From positions 310,001 through 374,000 of the forward strand of contig CBDETA010000004.1 of assembly GCA_965242785.1 (NCBI GenBank): DNA of 64,000 nt. The letters run 5' to 3'. Source of the DNA: Maricaulis sp965242785 (GTDB lineage: Bacteria > Pseudomonadota > Alphaproteobacteria > Caulobacterales > Maricaulaceae). A model generated the notes under the pieces. It ran no database searches. It was not told the DNA's origin and saw only the letters and a list, made by a program, of their open reading frames with translations. The translations under genes were made by a program, and so were the position numbers. Shown one piece after another: positions 1 to 10,232 of the stretch; positions within the stretch are counted from its first letter, which is position 1; each line of letters starts with the position of its first letter.

Positions 1-1130
1 TTGAGCTCGTCATGGTGCTCGACAATACCGGATCCATGAGCGGCTCAAAAATTCGCTCTTTGCGGGACAGTGCCGAATTGCTGACGGAAATTCTGTTTGA
101 AGCGGCCGACCAAACCGGAGACGTCAAGATCGGTCTGGTCCCCTTTGCTGCGACCGTGAATGTCGGCACCAACTACGAGCGTGTCTGGTGGCTCGACCCG
201 GATGCCATTTCGCCCCAGCATGCCGATTGGGCCGGTCCGGACGGCATCATCGAGGTCGAAGAATGCCAAGGCCGTGGCCGGCGCCGCCGCTGCACGACCC
301 AGGAATACAACGTCAATCACTGGGAACTGTTCGACCTGGTCCGCAACTCGGCCTGGCAAGGCTGCGTCGAGGCCCGCCTGCCGCCGCACGACATCCAGGA
401 CACGCCCCCGTCGGTCAGCAATCCACTGACGCTGTTCGTGCCGTATTTTTCTCCGGACGAGCCGGACATCGGCGGATTTTCCAACAGCTATCTGAATGAC
501 GGCCTGTCCGGCGGTGTGAGCGAGCGCTTGCTGAACATTTTCAAGTACGAGAATGCCTCGGCCTACAATTCACGCACCAACCGGTCCTGCACCACCACGC
601 CGATCACGCCCCTGACAACGAACCGGCGCACGATCGAGAACGCAATTGGTGACATGGAAGCCAGCGGCACCACCAATATTCCCAACGGGATCGGTTGGGG
701 TGTGCGCGTTCTGTCGCCTGAAATTCCCTACACCGAAGGTGTGGACTGGGATGATGACGAGGTCATCAAGGCCATGGTCATCCTGACCGACGGTGACAAT
801 GTCATGCGTGGTCGGAACACAGACCTGATGTCCGACTACGAGGCCTATGGCTATGCCGTGAACGGTCGGCTCGGCGTGCGGTCATCCTCGGGCGGCGTTC
901 TGTCCAATGCGCTGGATGACCGCACTGAAGCGGCGTGCGCCTACGCCAAGTCCCGCGGCATCCGTGTCTACACGATCACCTTCCAGGTCTCGTCGAGTTC
1001 CACACGCACCCTGATGCGCGAATGTGCCTCGCATCCGAGCCTCTATTTCGACTCACCGTCGTCAGAAGCGCTCCAGGACGCCTTCGAGATGATCGCCGGC
1101 GACCTCACAAATCTGCGCCTGTCGCGCTAG
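1..1130 (+). CDS. TadG-like pilus assembly protein, von Willebrand A domain (5' partial)
   Basis: The reading frame is already open at the left edge (E-L-V precede the first visible Met at 12), so the N-terminus, including any membrane anchor, lies outside the window. The visible part opens with a VWA strand and a MIDAS-type loop, VLDNTGSMSGSK, a DxTGSMxGS variant of the DxSxS metal site. A second VWA strand, MVILTDGDN, lies near residue 255 of the visible part, and several cysteines lie between them. This long, interrupted VWA layout is typical of TadG/TadE-like proteins of Flp/Tad pilus loci, which are membrane-anchored with the VWA domain outside the cytoplasm. Other tad genes would be to the left. 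A different secreted VWA protein is possible. Confidence 0.75.
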   Translation, partial: ELVMVLDNTGSMSGSKIRSLRDSAELLTEILFEAADQTGDVKIGLVPFAATVNVGTNYERVWWLDPDAISPQHADWAGPDGIIEVEECQGRGRRRRCTTQEYNVNHWELFDLVRNSAWQGCVEARLPPHDIQDTPPSVSNPLTLFVPYFSPDEPDIGGFSNSYLNDGLSGGVSERLLNIFKYENASAYNSRTNRSCTTTPITPLTTNRRTIENAIGDMEASGTTNIPNGIGWGVRVLSPEIPYTEGVDWDDDEVIKAMVILTDGDNVMRGRNTDLMSDYEAYGYAVNGRLGVRSSSGGVLSNALDDRTEAACAYAKSRGIRVYTITFQVSSSSTRTLMRECASHPSLYFDSPSSEALQDAFEMIAGDLTNLRLSR

Positions 1131-1136
1131 GCGCGA

Positions 1137-1709
1137 CTATTCGGCCGCGTCCGGCAGCCCGACCAGTTCCAGCTGGAAAACCAGGGCCTGATTGGGCCCG
1201 ATCGGGCCGACTCCGCGCGCGCCATAGGCCAGCTCACTCGGGATGTAGAGTTCCCAGACCTCACCGACACGCATCAGCGGCAACGCCTCGACCCAGCCCT
1301 CGATCAAACGGTCGGACGGGAAGGTCGCCGGTTCACCGCGTGAATAGGAGCTGTCGAACTCTTCGCCATTGGGAAATTGGCCGCGATAGTGAACCGTCAC
1401 ACGGTCACCGCTGACCGGTGAAGCCACATCGGCCGGACTTGCGACACGCACGCGGAGCATCAGACCCGATTCCAGCTCGAACACGCAGCGCTCATCACGC
1501 ACCTCGGCCAGATAGGCCTGCGAAGCAGCCGCATTGGTGGCCGGATCCCCGGTGGTCGGCCCGCCTTCAGTCAGCAGGATTTCCGTGCTGTCCGGTGTCG
1601 TACAGGCACGCGCAGCGGCCAGGACTTCAGCGTCGTTGGCGGGCCGGGCGGCCGAACAGGCGGCCATCAGCAGACCGGCGGCTGGCAGGGCAAACAGGGT
1701 GGACTTCAT
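1137..1709 (-). CDS. FKBP-type peptidyl-prolyl cis-trans isomerase, lipoprotein
   Basis: A 190-residue protein with a lipoprotein signal ending in LLMAAC. After a spacer it carries one FKBP domain (about residues 95-185) with the family landmarks VTVHYRG, EFDSSYSRG, LIEGWVEALPLM, YIPSELAYGARG and VFQLELVGL. It should catalyse prolyl isomerisation in the periplasm, tethered to a membrane. A region with two cysteines (CTTPD, ERCVFE) precedes the domain and may form a disulfide. It lies 6 bases downstream of the M16 peptidase gene on the same strand, so the two are probably cotranscribed and may both act in envelope protein quality control. It converges with the TadG-like gene. Confidence 0.88.
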   Translation of the reverse strand: MKSTLFALPAAGLLMAACSAARPANDAEVLAAARACTTPDSTEILLTEGGPTTGDPATNAAASQAYLAEVRDERCVFELESGLMLRVRVASPADVASPVSGDRVTVHYRGQFPNGEEFDSSYSRGEPATFPSDRLIEGWVEALPLMRVGEVWELYIPSELAYGARGVGPIGPNQALVFQLELVGLPDAAE

Positions 1710-1715
1710 GTCAGG

Positions 1716-4586
1716 TCACTCCGGGGTGGATGGCTCGGTTTCACGCGGCAGGATGGTCACACGCCAGCTGCGGTCCGGCTGCAGATAGCTTGCCGCTAGC
1801 TCGATGAGCTCCTCGCGCGTGATGCTCTCATAGTCCTCCGTCAGCGCCCGGATCCGGTCAAGCCGCGCAGGATGCTGCCAGGACTGCGCCAACCAGCTCA
1901 TCCAGGCGCCATTATTCTCGAACGCGTTCTCGATCTGCTCCAGCAACGGACGGCGAGCCCGCAGCAGCTCGTCCTCGCTGATCTCGCCGGCCGCCAGCGC
2001 TGCCGCCAGCTCGTCGATCGCCGCATAGGTGGCCTCGACATCGGCAATGCGGACATCCGCCCCGACATAGAGATAGCCGTAATCGGGATAGACGTCGGAA
2101 GCCGTGTCATTGTTGAAGGCCGAATAGGTGAAGCCCTCCTGTTCGCGCAGGCGCTCGGTCAGCTTGAGATCGAACACCGCCCGCAACAGCGACAGCGCCC
2201 GCGTCCGGCGCGGATTGCTGTCATCAAAGGTCGGCCAGTAGACATTCGCCATGGCCTGATAGTCCGGGCCGTTATGGTGCAGCACGACCGGCTCGGCGAC
2301 GGGGTCCGGGAAGCGCACCGTGCGCGCGTCCTCATAGGCCGGCCAGTCGGTCGCCCGCGCCGGCAAGGCACCCAGCGTCGGGGCCAGGGCTTCGATCAGG
2401 GCATCCTCGCTGATATCGCCGACCACAGTCACCTCGATTGGCGCCCGTTCCAGCGCCGGGCTCAGAAAAGCCCGGATATCGTCCATCGAGATCGCCGCCA
2501 CCTGTTCCGGATCGGGCAGGCCGTAGCGCGGATCACCGGAGCGGATCATGCGCGTGACGTCCGCCTGCAACACACCGGACGGCGAGGCATAGAGATTGCG
2601 CCGGATCTCCGGAATGATGGCGCGGAACTGGTCCAACCCCTCTTCGCGCCAGCCCGGATCGGTCAGATAGGCCGTCAGAAGATCCATCTGAACCCGCAGG
2701 TCCGATGGCGTGGTTCTGGCCTGGAAGCTGAAACTGTCATCGCCCACACCAAAGCCATAGCCGACATTGCGCCCGGCCAGGACGCGGCTCATCTCGTCCT
2801 CGGAATGCTGGCCCAACCCCGCCGAGGTGAAGACCGAACCGGCAATGATGTCGACCCCGTCCTGTGCCCGCGGCTCCAGCTCGCCACGCCCGAAATCCAG
2901 GCGCAAACGGATCGTGCCGTCCTCGAACTCGGTCGGCTTGAAGGTCACGGCAACGCCGTTCTGGAACTGCAGCCGCACCAGTCCCAGATCCTCAATTTCA
3001 GTCCGCCCTGCCACCGCGCCTGCCGGACCGAAATCGGTATAGGCAAATGCGGTCGCGCCGCCGGTCTGCGGCGCCTCGACCGGTTGCCGGGCGCTCTCGT
3101 CCCAGACAGTGCGGATCTCCGTTTCCGCATCCTCCAGCGTGATGGGTGTGGCCAGGAACAGGAGCGGCTCGACGCCCTCCCACTGGGCCCGGAACGCGGC
3201 ATTCACCGCCTCGACCGTCACCCCGTCCAGCGAGGCCTCGAAGCGCTCCAGCATGGAGGCCGGAGTTGTCATCACCTGGTCCGAACGCCAGTTTGACCAG
3301 ATCTGATCGGCCAGGCTGGAACTCGTGCGTGTACCGGCCTGGTCTGCAGCATCGCGCAGGCTTGTCCGCATATTGGCGACCTGCTCGGCCAACTCGGCTT
3401 CAGTGAAACCATGCTCCAGTGCCCGGCGCAGTTCCTGTTCAACCGTCGCGACACCCTCCCGCCAGGCATCCGGGCGGGCGATCGCCAGAACCGTGGCCCG
3501 GTCAGTGATCTCGAAATCGCTGCCATGACTGGCCGATGCCTGGATCAGCGGCGACGTGCCCGAACTGGTCAGGCTCGCAAACCGCCGTGACAAGATACGG
3601 TTCCCCAGCGAGGCCAGGTTATTGCGGAACCGAGCCTCGCCGGTATCCAGCTGCGGCACATGCGGACGCAGCGCGTCGACCGTGAAGATGGTGTAGATCT
3701 CGGGATCATTGAAATAGCCGACCGAAAGCGGACGGTCGGTCGACAGGGTCCCGGCAACAGGATCGCCGCGCGGATCATCGATCGGGGGCCAGTCGGAATA
3801 GCCCGCCACGATCTTGGCCTCGACGGCGTCCGGATCGATATCCCCGGTGACCACCAGCAGGCCGCGCTGCGGCACGTAATAGTTCTCGTAATAGTCGACA
3901 AAGCGCTCGCGCTGCGCGGTTTCAACCACCTCGACCGTGCCGATCGGATCGCGGTCGGCGATGATCGAGTCCGGCAGGCGGAAACGCCACAACGCATTGT
4001 TCCAACGACGGATCGGCGTATTGCGGAAGCGTTCCTCCGACAGGATCACACCGCGTTCGCGGTCGATCGCCTCGGGCTCCATCAACAGCTCGCTGGCTGT
4101 CTGGCGCATCAGGAACAGGGCGGTGTCGACCGTCTCCTCGTCCACTTCGGGAATGTCGAGCTGATAGCCCACCGTCTCCAGCCCTGTGAAAGCATTGGTG
4201 TCCGGCCCGAACTGCAGCCCATGACGCTCGAGCAACGGTACCATCTCGCCTTCCGGCACATCGGTAGAGCCATTGAACGCCATGTGCTCGATGAAGTGCG
4301 CCAGTCCGCGCTGATCGTCGGCCTCCGCCAGCGAGCCGACATTGAACACCAGGCGCACGGAGGCGACATTCGGCGGGGTCCGGTTGGCCAGGATCGCATA
4401 GCGCAGCCCGTTCTCCAGCTCGCCATAACGGATCGCCGGGTCGGCCGGCAGATCGCTGACCTCATGGACGAAACTGTAGTCCAGCTCCGGCGCCGGCTGT
4501 TCCGCAGGCTGGCAGGCAGCCAGACCCAGCATCACAGTGCCGGCCGCCAGGCCGCGCAACCACATCATCGTCCGGAGATTTGCCAT
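1716..4586 (-). CDS. M16 family zinc metallopeptidase (pitrilysin type), lipoprotein
   Basis: A 956-residue protein with a lipoprotein signal (LGLAAC) and the inverted zinc motif HFIEH at about residues 97-101, followed some 75 residues later by the third ligand region GVILSEERF. The length fits a full two-half M16 peptidase, with active and inactive halves each carrying the Peptidase_M16 and M16_C folds. It would degrade peptides in the periplasm. The start at 4586 is preferred over an in-frame Met at 4610 because AAAGGA sits about 8 bases before it. The FKBP gene follows directly. A second M16 gene at 14172 is a distant paralogue with its own Sec signal peptide. Confidence 0.9.
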   Translation of the reverse strand: MANLRTMMWLRGLAAGTVMLGLAACQPAEQPAPELDYSFVHEVSDLPADPAIRYGELENGLRYAILANRTPPNVASVRLVFNVGSLAEADDQRGLAHFIEHMAFNGSTDVPEGEMVPLLERHGLQFGPDTNAFTGLETVGYQLDIPEVDEETVDTALFLMRQTASELLMEPEAIDRERGVILSEERFRNTPIRRWNNALWRFRLPDSIIADRDPIGTVEVVETAQRERFVDYYENYYVPQRGLLVVTGDIDPDAVEAKIVAGYSDWPPIDDPRGDPVAGTLSTDRPLSVGYFNDPEIYTIFTVDALRPHVPQLDTGEARFRNNLASLGNRILSRRFASLTSSGTSPLIQASASHGSDFEITDRATVLAIARPDAWREGVATVEQELRRALEHGFTEAELAEQVANMRTSLRDAADQAGTRTSSSLADQIWSNWRSDQVMTTPASMLERFEASLDGVTVEAVNAAFRAQWEGVEPLLFLATPITLEDAETEIRTVWDESARQPVEAPQTGGATAFAYTDFGPAGAVAGRTEIEDLGLVRLQFQNGVAVTFKPTEFEDGTIRLRLDFGRGELEPRAQDGVDIIAGSVFTSAGLGQHSEDEMSRVLAGRNVGYGFGVGDDSFSFQARTTPSDLRVQMDLLTAYLTDPGWREEGLDQFRAIIPEIRRNLYASPSGVLQADVTRMIRSGDPRYGLPDPEQVAAISMDDIRAFLSPALERAPIEVTVVGDISEDALIEALAPTLGALPARATDWPAYEDARTVRFPDPVAEPVVLHHNGPDYQAMANVYWPTFDDSNPRRTRALSLLRAVFDLKLTERLREQEGFTYSAFNNDTASDVYPDYGYLYVGADVRIADVEATYAAIDELAAALAAGEISEDELLRARRPLLEQIENAFENNGAWMSWLAQSWQHPARLDRIRALTEDYESITREELIELAASYLQPDRSWRVTILPRETEPSTPE

Positions 4587-4665
4587 GCGTGCTTCCTTTC
4601 GGTTCTGCATGCGAACCTAAAGGCGCTCCACGGCAAGTCGAGTAAATATGCCGTCAGGCTGCAGT

Positions 4666-6525
4666 TCAGGCCGCATCCGCTTCCATCGGATCATGCTCGG
4701 CCACCCAGTGACCCGGCTCGACCTCGATCAGCTGCGGGCGGTACTGCTCGGCATCCGGATCGTCGATCAGCTTGGAGCGCATGAAGCGAAGCTGCGCCCG
4801 CGTGTCCATCGGCGAGGGCAATTCCCCGTCCAGCTTGACGCGGACCTTGGACTTTTCGACCACAGGATCCGGCACCGGCACGGCCGAGATCAGCGCGCGC
4901 GTATAGGGATGCCGGGCATCCTCATAGATCTGGTCGCGATTGGCCATCTCCACCACACGGCCCAGATACAACACCATCACCCGGTGCGAGATCTCGCGCA
5001 CCACCGACAGGTCGTGCGAGATGAAGATCATCGACAGGCCCATCTCCTGCTGCAGCTTGATCAGCAATTCCACGATCTGCGCCTGGATCGACACGTCCAG
5101 CGCCGAAACGGCCTCGTCGCAGATCACCAGCTTGGGTTTCAGGATCATCGCCCGGGCAATGCCGACACGCTGGTTCTGACCGCCCGACAGCTCGTGCGGA
5201 TAGCGGTTGATCATGTTCGGGTCGAGACCGACCTTCTCCATCATCTCCCGCACCAGCTCGGTACGCGCCTTCTTCTTCATCGACTTGCGGAAGGTCAGCA
5301 GCGGTTCCTCGATCGAGGCGCCGATGGTCATGCGCGGATTGAGCGAGGCCAGCGGGTCCTGGAACACGATCTGCAGGTCCTCGCGCGCCTTGCGCAAGGC
5401 CGTCGATTTCAGGCCCAGCAGGTCGCGGCCGATCCAGGACACCTCGCCGGACACCGCCGGCACCAGCCGCAGGACCGCTCGGGCGAGCGTGGATTTTCCG
5501 CATCCGGATTCACCCACCACACCCAGCGTCTCGCCGGGCTTGAGGTCGAAACTGATCCCGTCGACGGCCCGCAGCGTCTTGTATTGCGGTCGCAATCCGC
5601 CCGACACGCGGATCGGGAACTGAACCTTCACGTCCTCGACCTGCATCAGGGGCTTGGCCGTTTCAGCGTCCGGAACCGGCTGCAGCGCCGTGTGGCCCGG
5701 CCGGTCCGGACGGTCCAGCCGCGGCATGGCATCCAGCAACATGCGCGTATAGGCGTCCTTGGGATTGGCGAAGATGTCCTCGATCTTGCCACCTTCGACA
5801 TAGACCCCGTTCTTCATCACCTGGGCCCGGTCGGCCATGCGGGCAACGACGCCCATATCGTGCGTGATCAGTGCCAGCGCGGCCCCGGTCTCGCGCTTCA
5901 GCTCGTCCATGATGTCCAGCACTTCTGCCTGCACCGTGACGTCCAGCGCCGTGGTCGGTTCGTCGCAGATCAGGAGATCCGGCTCGCACAGCATCGACAT
6001 CGCGATCATCACACGCTGGCGCATGCCGCCGGACAGCTCGTGCGGATACTGCTTCAGCCGGCGTGCCGCTTCGGGAATACGCACCCGGCTCAGCCATTCC
6101 AGGGCGCGTTGCTCGGCAGCCTCGCCCTTCAGGCCCATATGGATGCCCAGAACTTCGCTCATCTGCGCGCCAATCCGCATGTGCGGCGTCAGAGAGGTCA
6201 GCGGATCCTGGAAGATCATCGTCATCTTGCGCCCGCGGACGCGGTTGAGCTTTTGCGGTGACAGGCCGAGAATCTCGTCGCCGCGATACTTGATCGACCC
6301 CGTCGCGCGGCCATTCGAGGCCAGCAGGCCCATTGCGGCCAGGAAGGTCTGGCTCTTGCCGGAGCCGGACTCGCCGACCACGGCCAGGCATTCTCCCGCC
6401 TGGATTTCCAGGGAAACACCCTTGACCGCGTTCACCGCTCCGTCGGGGGTCTGGAACGTCACGGACAGGTCGCTGACCTGCAGGATGGGCGATTTGCGCG
6501 CCTCGACGCCACCGGAAACCGTCAA
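4666..6525 (-). CDS. Peptide-type ABC transporter, fused double ATP-binding protein (YejF/DppD-DppF-like)
   Basis: A 619-residue cytosolic ATPase with two complete ABC domains in one chain. The first half has GESGSGKS, LSGGMRQRV and LLICDEPTTALD; the second has GESGCGKS, LSGGQNQRV and LVICDEAVSALD. Both halves match the oligopeptide/nickel/microcin C import group, where this DppD-DppF fusion is usual in proteobacteria (YejF). It powers uptake through two inner-membrane permeases and a binding protein. None of those partners is next to it: M16 lies downstream and a divergent kinase gene upstream. They must be elsewhere, so the substrate cannot be read from context. In the second Walker B region the usual Pro after Asp-Glu is Ala. 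Confidence 0.9.
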   Translation of the reverse strand: MTVSGGVEARKSPILQVSDLSVTFQTPDGAVNAVKGVSLEIQAGECLAVVGESGSGKSQTFLAAMGLLASNGRATGSIKYRGDEILGLSPQKLNRVRGRKMTMIFQDPLTSLTPHMRIGAQMSEVLGIHMGLKGEAAEQRALEWLSRVRIPEAARRLKQYPHELSGGMRQRVMIAMSMLCEPDLLICDEPTTALDVTVQAEVLDIMDELKRETGAALALITHDMGVVARMADRAQVMKNGVYVEGGKIEDIFANPKDAYTRMLLDAMPRLDRPDRPGHTALQPVPDAETAKPLMQVEDVKVQFPIRVSGGLRPQYKTLRAVDGISFDLKPGETLGVVGESGCGKSTLARAVLRLVPAVSGEVSWIGRDLLGLKSTALRKAREDLQIVFQDPLASLNPRMTIGASIEEPLLTFRKSMKKKARTELVREMMEKVGLDPNMINRYPHELSGGQNQRVGIARAMILKPKLVICDEAVSALDVSIQAQIVELLIKLQQEMGLSMIFISHDLSVVREISHRVMVLYLGRVVEMANRDQIYEDARHPYTRALISAVPVPDPVVEKSKVRVKLDGELPSPMDTRAQLRFMRSKLIDDPDAEQYRPQLIEVEPGHWVAEHDPMEADAA

Positions 6526-6683
6526 ACTCGTACTCCTCCTACCCCAGGCGGTGGGCGAGCATATCGACCCAGCCCGTCTTGACCAGTCTCGGCTTCACTC
6601 CACCTTCACACCCGCGGCCCGTCCGCCGGCAAATGCAACGCCTCCCAGTCCAGGGCTTTTCTACCGGCCTCAGCAAGGGCAGA

Positions 6684-9600
6684 ATGGCTGGGAGCTCTCA
6701 TGGACGACAGGTGGATGGGAATCAGGACCCGGTGCGCAGCTCGCCGGAGCCGCTCGTGACCTCAAGCACGCACGAAACGCTCCGCGCCTTATATCAGAGC
6801 AATCCCAGCGCCGTTGTCGCAATCGACAGCGACCTGAAGATCATGTCGCTGAACCCGGCCGCGCATCGGATATTCGGCCCCAATGCTGCGGATCTTGTCG
6901 GACAGGCAGCGCTGGACCTGTTCGCCCACGCCAGCGATTTCAGCCCTCATGCCGAAACCGGTTTCGGCATCGCACCGGGGCAGAACGAAAACCAGTTCCA
7001 GGCTCGCATGCGCTCGCGGTCGGGCCGTGTCTTCGACGCCGAGATCGTCGCCACACGGATGCCGTCAGCCGCGCCCGAGCTTGGGTCCGACTATCTGCTG
7101 ATCGTCCGCGACGTGTCGGCCGAGCTCAATCTCAAGGCCAAGCTGGAAGCCAGTGACATCCAGCTGCGCGCCGCCCTGGCCTCGGCGAATGAAGGGGCTT
7201 TCTCGCTCAATTTGATCACCGGGCTTGGTTCAACGCGCGGCTTCATCAATGAATTCCTCGGCATTGCCTCGACGGATGCCACAATCAGCTTGGAACGCTG
7301 GCTCGACATCGCGGATCCTCACACACGGGACGGTCTCGCCGCAGCGATCAACAAACTGCGCGACAATGCCACCGCACCGCTGGATATCCGATATCGCGCC
7401 CAACGCGCCGACGGGAACTGGCGCTGGCTGCACATGCGCGGGCGCGTCACCGAGTTTACCCGAGAAGGCACGCCACTGCGGATTTCCGGCGTTGTCGCCG
7501 ACGTCACGGAGCGGCAGTCCCTGGAGGAGCGTCTCGCCGAGCGCGAGCGCCAGCTCGCCAACGCCATCGAGGCCGGCACCAGCGGGGTGTGGGAGCTCAA
7601 ACCCGCATCACGCCGTGTCACGCCGCTGGGCGAAATCCGCGAAATCCTGGGTCTGCCGGACGAACCCAAGGAGATCAGCAGCGAAGTCTGGCTCGAGCGT
7701 ACCCATCCCGATCATCGGGCCGAAGTCTCGCGCCAGATCCAGGCGATCGCCAATGGCGAGATGGAATCCATCGATGTCGAATACCCGCTGCGCGATGCGC
7801 GCACGGACACATGGATCTGGCTGCGCTCTCGCGGACGCCGCACGCCGTCACATTCCGGCGAGACCATCATTGCCGGGGTGCTCACCGACGTCAGCGACCG
7901 GAAGCGGCTTGAGGATGCCGTTGCCCAGAGCCAGGGCATGCTGCGTGAAGCAGTCGAGTCCGCCAATACCGGCACCTGGAACTGGGACGTCGTCAGCGGA
8001 CGCATGCAGATCACCGGCTTTGTGGTGCCGCTGCTGGGTGTCCGCGCATCCGGCGAGAAGCCGGAAGCCGAACTCGATTTCAGGACCTGGATGCAACATG
8101 CGCCCGCCGCGGACCATGACCGCGTGTTTGAAGGGCTGGAAATCCTCAAAAAGGCCACGCCCGACTCCGATCCGGACATTCTCAACTTCATGTTCGGCGA
8201 CTTTCCGATGGTGGCAGCGGACGGCTCGGAAGTCTGGCTGCGCTCTCAGGGCCGGATAGTCGAATGGACCGCCGAGGGGCATCCGAAACGTTTGTCGGGC
8301 GTGGTTTCCAACATCTCCGAGGAACGCCGACTCGAACAGGCCCTGCGACAAAGTGAAGGCCGCCTGCGCGATGCCCTCCAGGCGTCAAATGAAGGGGCCT
8401 GGCGGCTTGACCTGCGCAGCCGCATCGCGGAAGTCACAGCGGTCATCGCCGAAATGGTCGGCCTGCCGCCGCGCGATGCGCGCATCAGCTATGACGACTG
8501 GCTGGACCGGGTCCACCCGGACGACCTGTGGATATGCACCGACTGTTACACAAGCCTCCTGGACGGCACCAGCGACACGATCGACTACATCGTGCGCTAC
8601 CGTTCCGAGGCCGGCGGCTGGATCCGCATCCACAATCGCGGCCGGATCAGTGCCCGCGACGAGGCCGGGGCTCCGCTGGTCGCGACCGGCTTCATGGCTG
8701 ACATTTCAGACCGGTTGCGCACGGAGGAGGCGCTGCAGGCGCGCGAACGCCAGCTTGTCGAGGCAGTCGAAGCCGCGTCGATCGGAACCTGGCGACGCAA
8801 TTTTGCCGACGACACGGTCAGCTTCCAGGGGTCCCTGGTGGCCGAGCTCTTCGCCACGGGCACCGAAATCACCCTGCCCATCGACGAGTGGCGCAAGCAT
8901 GTCCACCCGGACGACAGGAAAATGCTGGAAGCGCTTACCAGCCAGATCGTGACCGGCGGTGTGCAGACCGCGGATTATGAGTATCGGCTGCGCAATCACC
9001 GGGATGAATGGGTCTGGTATCGCAATACCGGTTCTGTGGTCGAGCACGATGCCAACGGCCAGCCCCTGGTATCCAGCGGAGTGATCTGGAATATCGATGC
9101 CGCCCGCAAGGCCGAGATTGAAATCGAGGAAAGGCGTGAACGCTTCGAGCGCATCTACCGCGCTTCGCCGGGCATGATGCACACCATCGACCGCGACGGT
9201 TACCTCGTGGAGGTTTCGGACTACTGGCTGGCCTGCCTGGGTTATCAGCGCGAGGAAGTCATAGGCCGCAAATCGGTCGATTTCCTCGATGAGGAATCCC
9301 GCCGCCGCGCGGTCGAGATCAATCTGCCCAACCTGTTCCGCACGGGTCGCAACACTCATCTGCCCTACCGGCTGGTCCGCAAGGACGGCAGCAAGTTCGA
9401 TGTCCTGCTGTCCTCCTTCCTGGAACGCGACGAGGCCGACCGGCCTTTGCGCAGCTATGCTGTCATCACCGACGTGTCCGAGCTGCGCGAGGCCAATCTC
9501 AATCTGGAGCGCACCAATCGGGAATTGGAGCGCTTCGCCACCGTCGCCTCACACGACCTGCAGGAACCCCTGCGCAAGATCGCCGCCTTCTCCAGCCTCA

Positions 9601-10232
9601 TCAAGCGCCGCTATGCCGACCGTCTGGATGCCGACGGTGTGCGCAATCTGGAATTCCTTGTCGACGCGGCGCACCGCATGCAGCGCCTGATCGATGACCT
9701 GTTGTCCTATTCCCGCCTCGCCAGCCAGGCAATCGAACTGGAGCCCACAAGTCTGGGCATGGCCCTGGACCAGGCACTGGAACGGGTCGAGGCCGCCATC
9801 GAGGACAGCGGGGCCGTCATCCATCGCGACAGCCTGCCCACCGTTCAGGCAGACCCGACTCTCTTGATCCAGATTCTTCAGAATCTGGTCGGCAACGCTG
9901 TGAAGTATCGCGGCAGGAACCGTCCCGAAATCTGGGTCACGGCCGAGCCGCAGGACGAACATTGGCGCATCTCGGTCCGCGACAACGGGATCGGGCTGGA
10001 CACCCGCTTTGCCGACAAGATTTTTGCGCCCTTCCAGCGCCTGCATTCGCGTGAGGACTACCAGGGCACAGGTATCGGCCTGGCCATAGTCCGTCAGGCT
10101 GTCGAGCGCATGGACGGACAGGTCTGGGTCGACAGCAAGCCGGGGGAGGGGGCGACCTTCTCCTTCACCCTGCCGCGCACGCCCCGGACGCCGCATCAGG
10201 CACAACCCTCGGACCCGCCCGCCGCCGACTAG
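6684..10232 (+). CDS. Soluble sensor histidine kinase with seven tandem PAS units
   Basis: About 1182 residues without any membrane segment, so cytosolic. Seven PAS/PAC units can be counted from their closing signatures (RDVSAEL, ADVTERQ, TDVSDRK, SNISEER, ADISDRL, WNIDAAR, TDVSELR), each followed by a helix leading into the next. The kinase core has the H-box SHDLQEPLRK (His about 957), an N-box QNLVGNAVKY, DNGIGLD and GTGIGLAIV. The H-box is of the type found in phytochrome-like kinases. There is no receiver domain and no response-regulator gene nearby, so it is an orphan kinase. The start at 6684 is chosen because AGGG lies upstream and earlier in-frame sequence (from 6579) is unlike a PAS protein; it remains uncertain. 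The stop abuts the convergent permease stop with no gap. Confidence 0.9.
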   Translation: MAGSSHGRQVDGNQDPVRSSPEPLVTSSTHETLRALYQSNPSAVVAIDSDLKIMSLNPAAHRIFGPNAADLVGQAALDLFAHASDFSPHAETGFGIAPGQNENQFQARMRSRSGRVFDAEIVATRMPSAAPELGSDYLLIVRDVSAELNLKAKLEASDIQLRAALASANEGAFSLNLITGLGSTRGFINEFLGIASTDATISLERWLDIADPHTRDGLAAAINKLRDNATAPLDIRYRAQRADGNWRWLHMRGRVTEFTREGTPLRISGVVADVTERQSLEERLAERERQLANAIEAGTSGVWELKPASRRVTPLGEIREILGLPDEPKEISSEVWLERTHPDHRAEVSRQIQAIANGEMESIDVEYPLRDARTDTWIWLRSRGRRTPSHSGETIIAGVLTDVSDRKRLEDAVAQSQGMLREAVESANTGTWNWDVVSGRMQITGFVVPLLGVRASGEKPEAELDFRTWMQHAPAADHDRVFEGLEILKKATPDSDPDILNFMFGDFPMVAADGSEVWLRSQGRIVEWTAEGHPKRLSGVVSNISEERRLEQALRQSEGRLRDALQASNEGAWRLDLRSRIAEVTAVIAEMVGLPPRDARISYDDWLDRVHPDDLWICTDCYTSLLDGTSDTIDYIVRYRSEAGGWIRIHNRGRISARDEAGAPLVATGFMADISDRLRTEEALQARERQLVEAVEAASIGTWRRNFADDTVSFQGSLVAELFATGTEITLPIDEWRKHVHPDDRKMLEALTSQIVTGGVQTADYEYRLRNHRDEWVWYRNTGSVVEHDANGQPLVSSGVIWNIDAARKAEIEIEERRERFERIYRASPGMMHTIDRDGYLVEVSDYWLACLGYQREEVIGRKSVDFLDEESRRRAVEINLPNLFRTGRNTHLPYRLVRKDGSKFDVLLSSFLERDEADRPLRSYAVITDVSELREANLNLERTNRELERFATVASHDLQEPLRKIAAFSSLIKRRYADRLDADGVRNLEFLVDAAHRMQRLIDDLLSYSRLASQAIELEPTSLGMALDQALERVEAAIEDSGAVIHRDSLPTVQADPTLLIQILQNLVGNAVKYRGRNRPEIWVTAEPQDEHWRISVRDNGIGLDTRFADKIFAPFQRLHSREDYQGTGIGLAIVRQAVERMDGQVWVDSKPGEGATFSFTLPRTPRTPHQAQPSDPPAAD

